A DNA stretch of 64,000 nucleotides, taken from assembly GCF_009727055.1 (NCBI RefSeq), contig NC_052358.1, positions 46,562,495-46,626,494 of the forward strand. Direction: 5' to 3'. The stretch is from Benincasa hispida. Taxonomy: Eukaryota; Streptophyta; Magnoliopsida; Cucurbitales; Cucurbitaceae. This document shows, piece after piece, positions 58,611-64,000 of the stretch; within the stretch, counting starts at the first letter, position 1; every line of letters starts with the position of its first letter. The notes beneath the pieces are model-generated. The model saw only the letters and a list, made by a program, of their open reading frames with translations. It did not search any database and was not told the origin of the DNA. Both the position numbers and the translations under genes were made by a program.

Positions 58611-60032
58611 GCTTGTTCTTGTAGATGCTTAGTTTGTTTTTTTGTCCTTGTTCCTTTTTTTAACTCATTTGTTTATCTTTTGATTATGCTTTGACCTCGA
58701 GATGTGACATCTATTGCAGTTTAATATTTTTGGAAAAAAAAAAAAAAAAAAAAAAAAAAGAACCAACAACAAAATCTTACTGAAAATCACAAGAGAAAAC
58801 ATGAATACTACACTTCTCAGGCAAGAATGTAATCTGATTTTTTTTTCCAAAACAAGAATTGTCACATTAATTTTAACTATGTATTCACAAAAAGCTATGA
58901 AATTTTGAGTATGGTGGCTATAAGCCATGGTATCTCCCCTATCATCAATGTCGATACACAACGTCTCAAATTTCCGTCTTCGTCGACGTCGACCATTCAT
59001 TTCGAAACTATCTGCCTGAAAATTACAGGGAAGGCCAATGTCAGTAACAGAAGGAGGGTACAAAAGTTGGCCAGAAGAGGCAGCCATAGCTTTGGTTGAT
59101 TTGATCTTGTAGGCATTAGTATTCAATTAAACCTGCTGATAACACGCCGTTTGCTCTTCGGCTTCTCAGATACATCATCGTTTTGTTTACAAGCGGTAGC
59201 ATTGCCCCGTCTTTCCTTGCACTCAACACTTTCTGACTGCAATTTAGATCCCACAGAAAGCCAATGTTATAGACATATATAAAGATGAATTCACTATTGC
59301 CATAACATTCAACATTTATGCAACTCATAACAATTGATCTGATTATCTGATTCCATAACCCAAAAATGATTTGATTTATCAAGTTTCAATAAAAGAGAAC
59401 ACAGTTGATTGAAATAACAAACATCCATATGGAAAAAACTGTGAATTCATTCATAATACAAATCCAATTTAATTTCAAAACGGAACTAATGACTTGTTTG
59501 TGAGTGATTTTGAAACGGATAAATTCATTTCAAAAATTGCTTCTAAATACAATTTATTGGTATGAAAATTAGTTTTAAAAGTATAAAATCAAATCCTAAG
59601 TTTCGATTTAATAATCATTTGGTTTTTTATTTTTAGTTTTTAAAATAAATCTGTAAACATTCTTTTATCTCTAAATTTCTTGTTTTGTTATTTAATTTTG
59701 ATCAATATTTTTAAAATCCAAGTGAAATTTTGAAATAAAAAAATAGTTTTTGTTTTCAAAATTTGTCTAGGAATTCAGCTCTTACATGATGCAAATCTCT
59801 TTAAGAAAATGAGAGAAATAAGCTTAATTTTTAAAAAATGGTGTAAATTAAATAATTCAACCAATCAGAGAGCAGATATAAAATTGTTAAATTCTCAAAG
59901 AAAAATTTAACAAATTTTTAACGGATAAAGAGCTAATGGTACAGATAGGATCCACGTGGCAGAACAAGATTAGGAGATAATGGATCCTAAAAATGAATCC
60001 AACGGTGACAGATCAGGGGCAATTTAGTAATT
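58611..60032. other. Intergenic stretch downstream of the second thaumatin-like gene
   Basis: Contains an A-tract at 58733-58759, some coding-like but frame-inconsistent minus-strand sequence at 58880-59240, a MITE at 59595-59855 and the presumed 3' UTR of the thaumatin-like gene. An atccacgtggca G-box lies at 59951-59960. Confidence 0.4.
59595..59855. mobile_element. AT-rich MITE copy
   Basis: Begins cctaagtttcgatttaataatc. Carries the ttgttatttaattttgatca / aatccaagtgaaattttg middle motif and ends taaataattcaacc. Same family as 13263-13547. Confidence 0.45.
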
Positions 60033-60902
60033 TTACCTGGTGTAAGGTAGTGGACAAAATATAATAAGGTAATCAGCGGAGGCACACGTGAAAGTGCTGG
60101 TTTTGTCATCATACGCGTAGCTATACGCGCGTGGGCAAGCATGTTTAAAGAACTCCGAATATACCGAAGGACGACAGGTGTCAGGCGTAGAGAACGCCTC
60201 ACTACAACAAAATTGCGGAGCATTAAAAGCCTCACACGCGCTTCTACAAGCCACGCTCCTTCCACTCCCACCACCAACACGCGCTACTCTGAGCTCTGAC
60301 GGACACGCGCCGTTCAAATCCACCAAACAGCCGGTGGCAGCGCAACCGCCTCTCGTCCCACCTTTAGCCACAACCAACATCGGAAGATTATAACCATCGA
60401 CCAAGCTGACGTCATAAAAATCAAGCCCATCGGCGCCGTTGAGAGTGAACTCCGCCAAAGTGGCCGGCGGCTTAGCACCGCCGCCAATACACTCGACTTT
60501 ACCAGACCCACAGTCGCCGGTTAAGCAAGAGAATTTCCCATCGGAATCTAACCCACAAAGGGTCCGAGCCCATAACCGACCCGACCAAGATTTAGGAACC
60601 GGAACGATCTTGGATTTGCCGCTGCGAAGGGCGAAGCCGGTGGTCGGAAGCTGGGCAGTGCCGGCGCCGGATAACAAACCAGGCCAAATCGTGGTTCGAC
60701 ACTTGTTGACTAACTTAAAAGACGTCGATTGAACATCTAACCAAGTGAATTAGAGAAACAAAAAGCAAAAAAAATGAGATTAAGAAAGGGATTTGGAGGA
60801 AGATCAAGAAATGAAAAGGGTTAATTTAGGAGTTTGTTCTGTATTTTTACCTGGAAGAAGGAGAAGAGTGAAAACAGAGGCGAGAAGGAGTGGACGATCC
60901 AT
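60033..60902 (-). CDS. Thaumatin-like protein (PR-5 family), two exons
   Basis: Exon 1 is 60902-60851 (52 bp) and encodes most of the signal peptide. A 114-bp GT-AG intron (60850-60737) splits an Asp codon. Exon 2 is 60736-60033. The joined frame is 756 bp, 251 aa. After the signal peptide the mature start reads DVQSTSFKLVNKCRTTIWPG. All 16 cysteines are present, as are the CLTGDCGSGKVEC signature and the acidic-cleft residues (Arg in WARTLC, Glu in LAEFTL, Asp in DFYDVSLVDGYN). There is no C-terminal extension, so it should be a soluble apoplastic or wall protein. It is clearly related to the gene at 9787-11216 (shared SLVDGYNLPM, SYAYDD, SVYSE) but diverged and different in intron position. 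Starting instead at the internal Met (60677) would lose the signal peptide. Enzymatic activity is unknown. Confidence 0.92.
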
Positions 60903-61060
60903 TGAAAGATTGAAAAATAAAATGGGGGAAAGAAAATTTTGAAGAATGAAGTGAAGAAGAAAGAAGAAGAAGATTGGGGTTTTGATGGGAATGGAAGAAG
61001 AACTTTACTTTCCTTGCTGCGAGAGAAATACACAGCCCTTCGCATATGCTCTGTTTTTGC
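60903..61060 (-). promoter_or_regulatory. 5' leader of the second thaumatin-like gene
   Basis: The minus-strand leader is C/T-rich (many cttctt units between 60940 and 60985). A T-rich tract lies further upstream (61070-61082). No decisive TATA box. Confidence 0.3.
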
Positions 61061-61913
61061 TTTCTTTCCTTTTTTTTTTTCCCTTGCTTTTCTTTATTTT
61101 ATTTTAATTGTAATTCTGCTTTTTTATGCCATTTAAAAAAAAAAATCATCTTAAGATAACTAAGCATGGTTCTCATCCAAATTAGGTATCTAATTTTGTT
61201 TCGTACCTTCATTTTAGGGATCTCATATATTAATTTTACTTGTACATTAAAAATAATAAAATTCTTTATCTTTATTCATCGAGTGACTAACACATAAATT
61301 GAGTATAATCTATGTATCAATTTTTTTCGTATGTTTTTGCGATAACAATTATGATGATTAAAATAAAAGGTCATGAGAATAGTACAATCCTATATGTTGA
61401 TTCTATTTCTACCATAGATAAAGATTAATAGTTTTAGTGAAGTTTAATTAAAAAAAAATATCTAATCGATTTTTAAATTTTATTTTTTATCTAATAGATA
61501 GATATATATTAATAATTGTAGTTCTTGAACATTCAAATTTTGTTTAATAGATTGAATTGAAAAAGGTGTCTTGTCAATGTCTAAATTTTATTTTTGTGTC
61601 TAATAGTTCTATGACCTATTCATTTTTTTTAAGAAAAAAAAAATTAATGGATATATTTTCAATTTAGTGCCAATAGGAGGGTAAGAAAAGAACTAAAATA
61701 CTAAAAAAAACCTCAAATTGATTAAGAACGGTTGTTAGTTCGAGCTAGAACTAATTTGATTTGGCAATTCAAATTTGTGAATAAAGAAAACTAATGTCCT
61801 TTTGATGATTGGTTGAAATTTCAAAACCTTATTGAATACAATATATTAAATATTCGTTTGTCGATTCGAATTTAAATAGATTTAAACTAAAATGTCGAGA
61901 GTAAGATGTGATT

Positions 61914-61979
<66 letters not shown>

Positions 61980-63604
61980 GTAGAAAGGATAATCTAATAG
62001 TTGCATACAAAGCATATATGTAAAGATTTAAGGGAAGCATCTAGAGATCTATGGGAGTGAGAATAATATTATCCTTATTTAGTCCTAAGACATCATTAAT
62101 TAAACCTCGAGGATTTTGGAGTTAATAAGAATCAATGCTCATTTTATAATGGTTTTGGCCATATTTTTTATACCTTAGTTGGTTCATGCATTTTACTTGC
62201 TAAAAAGAGTGAGAAGAATTATATTATTTGAACTAAAAAATAAATTATACTATCGGTATAAAACTCGAACAAAGTGCATAAATTGAAATCCTAATTTTTT
62301 ATTGAGTGAACTCACAATTTGTTTGTAAAAAAAAAAAGTAGAGGAAGACGAGCATATGAAAAATACTCAATTATAATCAAAACCCGCTAATATTAATCTG
62401 GTTCTCTTTATTATTATTATTATTATTTACATTAACCCTTGTATTTAAAGACGTCGGATATACTCTTAAAAGTTATATACATTAATGGTTTTGAAATCAA
62501 ATTTTAGTGGAGGGTCTATGTTGATTCATTCATAAAAATTTATCGTTTAGATTGATAAAATTATTAAATTGAGATTTTATTCGAAGCAATCCCCAAATGT
62601 TAGCAATATAAATTGATATTTGCCTATGTAACACAAATAATTATATGATTTCAAATAAATGGTTTAACTTTCTACTGATATGTTAATTAATATATCCATA
62701 AATTTTCGAGTTGACATTGATATTATGAATTAATCAATATTTTTGATAATTGTTAGTTATAATATAAACATAATCTAATAACTTTTTTTAAAAAAAACAT
62801 AATACTAGCAACAAGATCTCTAAATTATTTTAGAAGTACAATGACTTATTATTAATTAAATTCACTTTTAAGTGTCATTATTTGCAAAAATAGTTGTCAA
62901 TATCAATATTTTGACAAATATTTTGTTGAAAATGGTAATTTTTACGTCGATATTGATATTGACATTTCAATTCTATATTTAAATCCTTACAAAATATACT
63001 TTCAAAGATAAGGCAGCATTACCCTTTTCTATCTCCACAAATATATGATATGAACCGCCTAAACATCTACATTATTAATTAAATTTTATTTAATAATTTT
63101 GATGTAGTTTTAGTATTTTTCAATTTTTATCCTTTTTTTTATGAATTTTCAAGTAGGGTATTTTTTATAATTTTGTTATGATTGATGATGTGGTATTAAA
63201 GTTTCACTGGGAGGCTGTAGAAAGCTTTACCATTAGGTTGAGTCAAACAGTTCTTGAATTTTGAATTTTTGGAATAACAGTTTTTCTCTGTGTTGATGAC
63301 GGAGATTCATCACCAAACTTTTTGCGATTTCTAATCTAGGATTGCATGTTTGAGCATTCAGGTAAGAGTGATCAACTTAATTGTAGAGTGTTTAAATCAT
63401 GAGTAGGGAAATAGTTCTTCTTGCCTCATGGTCTTCGATCAAAAGGTAATCAAAATCTATTCTCTCCCTTTGGATCGTTGTCAAATTGATTGGGCATTTT
63501 AGAAATTGATATTAGGGATTCAACAATTTGGTTCCTAATTTTTCAAATCCTAGAGTTTTCATATTAATATTCCTATCGACTAAGTTAAGAGTTAATAATA
63601 TTAA
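61061..63604. other. AT-rich intergenic stretch, no gene seen
   Basis: No open frame of interest on either strand. Contains the (AT)n tract at 61917-61977, an ATT microsatellite at 62409-62427 and ordinary A/T runs. It should include the promoter of the thaumatin-like gene at its left edge. Confidence 0.5.
61917..61977. repeat. (AT)n dinucleotide tract, about 60 bp
   Basis: An essentially uninterrupted alternation of A and T, capable of forming a cruciform. A likely polymorphic site. Confidence 0.95.
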
Positions 63605-63707
63605 AACAAGTATAGCTCAATTGACATATAGTATGTGTTAGCAATCAAAATGTTATTAGTGATTCGAATCCATCACCCCTATTGTCAATAATAATAATAA
63701 TATGAAA
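63605..63707 (+). mobile_element. tRNA-derived SINE-like unit
   Basis: An A-box tagctcaattg (63612) fits TRGYNNANNNG and a B-box gattcgaatcc (63661) fits the GWTCRANNC core, about 50 bp apart as in tRNA-derived SINEs. It ends in an aat-repeat tail (63686-63702). Best of three such units in the window. Confidence 0.6.
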
Positions 63708-63891
63708 GGTTTTTTGTTATAACAGTTTTCTATTTTTAGCTTTCTGTTTCCACTTTGCTAAATTGTAGTAAGAGTGGGTTGCTATTTTTTCTCCTTTATT
63801 TTCATGGATGTAGTTTAGCTACTATTTAAGCTTAGCAGCATTATCAATAAAAGACAATTTGTTGTGCAATTCTTTTTTGTTCTCAACATTC

Positions 63892-63905
63892 TGGTATCAG
63901 AGCCA
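63892..63905 (+). other. Primer-binding site of the terminal Copia element
   Basis: tggtatcagagcca is an exact 14-base complement of the plant initiator-Met tRNA 3' end. Confidence 0.9.
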
Positions 63906-63954
63906 AGGTGGTTTTGATTTTTCAAAGTAGCAGTCTTTGAAACTTTGCAGCAAA

Positions 63955-64000
63955 ATGACTACGGAAGGAAATAAGAATGAAGGAAGTTTTGTACAGCCGG
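63955..64000 (+). CDS. Start of Copia gag (partial)
   Basis: Fifteen codons from the first ATG after the primer-binding site, open to the window edge. Too short to identify by sequence; assigned by position only. Confidence 0.45.
   Translation, partial: MTTEGNKNEGSFVQP

Larger units (their letters stand above)
63715..64000 (+). mobile_element. 5' end of a short-LTR Copia element, cut by the window end
   Basis: An LTR-like unit at 63715-63888 (174 bp) starts tgttataacagttt and ends ttctcaaca, with aataaaag (63846) as a polyadenylation-type signal. A perfect primer-binding site tggtatcagagcca follows (63892-63905). A gag-like frame opens at ATG 63955 (MTTEGNKNEGSFVQP) and runs off the end. 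Short LTRs like this occur in the Ale/Retrofit lineage; the lineage is a guess. Confidence 0.75.

Noticed and set aside
58880..59240. Coding-like minus-strand sequence with apparent splice sites (59236-59133 and from 59015) reading as a basic Arg-rich protein
   Set aside because: The attractive frames of the two segments do not join in phase across the proposed GT-AG intron, and the in-phase joins hit early stops. No family was recognised, so it is left as unannotated intergenic sequence.
60439..60732. Plus-strand open frame antisense to the second thaumatin-like gene
   Set aside because: Mirrors the minus-strand exon; low-complexity basic and proline-rich composition with no domain.

Overview
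This window is AT-rich plant nuclear DNA, most likely from a cucurbit (melon, cucumber, gourd or a relative). The case rests on intron-containing plant cell-wall and defence genes with GT-AG splice sites, plant-type LTR retrotransposons primed by initiator-Met tRNA, a Mutator-like element with a DUF1985 gene, and many copies of short AT-rich MITEs. The family assignment is an inference from repeat style; no database was searched. I found no bacterial or organellar features, rRNA, tRNA gene or CRISPR array.

Only three intact host genes were found. (1) At 4928-8841 (+) lies an eight-exon gene for a secreted GH10 endo-1,4-beta-xylanase-like protein with an N-terminal CBM22-like module (560 aa as reconstructed). 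(2) At 9787-11216 (-), tail-to-tail with it, lies a two-exon thaumatin-like protein with a Ser/Gly-rich tail and a hydrophobic C-terminus, probably GPI-anchored (348 aa). (3) At 60033-60902 (-) lies a second, two-exon thaumatin-like protein without the tail (251 aa). All three are predicted secreted or wall/apoplast proteins. The xylanase would act on xylan. The thaumatin-like proteins belong to the PR-5 family. Nothing in the sequence shows that they act together.

The roughly 48 kb between the two thaumatin-like genes is mostly a transposon graveyard. From 14.46 to 19.85 kb, three long LTRs of one family lie in tandem, all in minus orientation. From about 19.86 to 31.7 kb are remains of a Mutator-like element with a DUF1985-type gene (+) facing a MuDR-type transposase (-). 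A solo LTR (23993-28004) has landed between them, and that LTR is itself split by a second solo LTR (24954-26982). A hAT-type MITE with a perfect 8-bp target duplication sits at 31155-31505 and is followed by a 367-bp tandem duplication. A Gypsy-like LTR fragment (about 32.3-34.2 kb), a MITE cluster, a complete 651-bp TRIM (37015-37665) and a LINE RNase H remnant follow.

The largest structure is a nest at 43.27-56.57 kb. A TRIM/LARD-like element (minus orientation, 5-bp TSD TTATA) is split by a Copia element, probably of the Sirevirus lineage (plus orientation, TSD TAAAT). The 5' LTR of that Copia element is split by two solo LTRs in opposite orientations, and its interior carries more LTR pieces and an accessory plant-transposon-type ORF where reverse transcriptase would be expected. 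The right end (61-63.6 kb) is AT-rich and empty apart from an (AT)n tract and a SINE-like unit. The window closes on the 5' LTR, primer-binding site and gag start of another short-LTR Copia element.

I did not find a clearly new biochemical system. The most unusual signals are the dated nesting series, the accessory-ORF Copia element, a CGATCG-cored minisatellite in the long LTR family, a dense field of CTATCAnTGATAG palindromes in the Mutator-like element, and one repeat family sitting in two consecutive xylanase introns.
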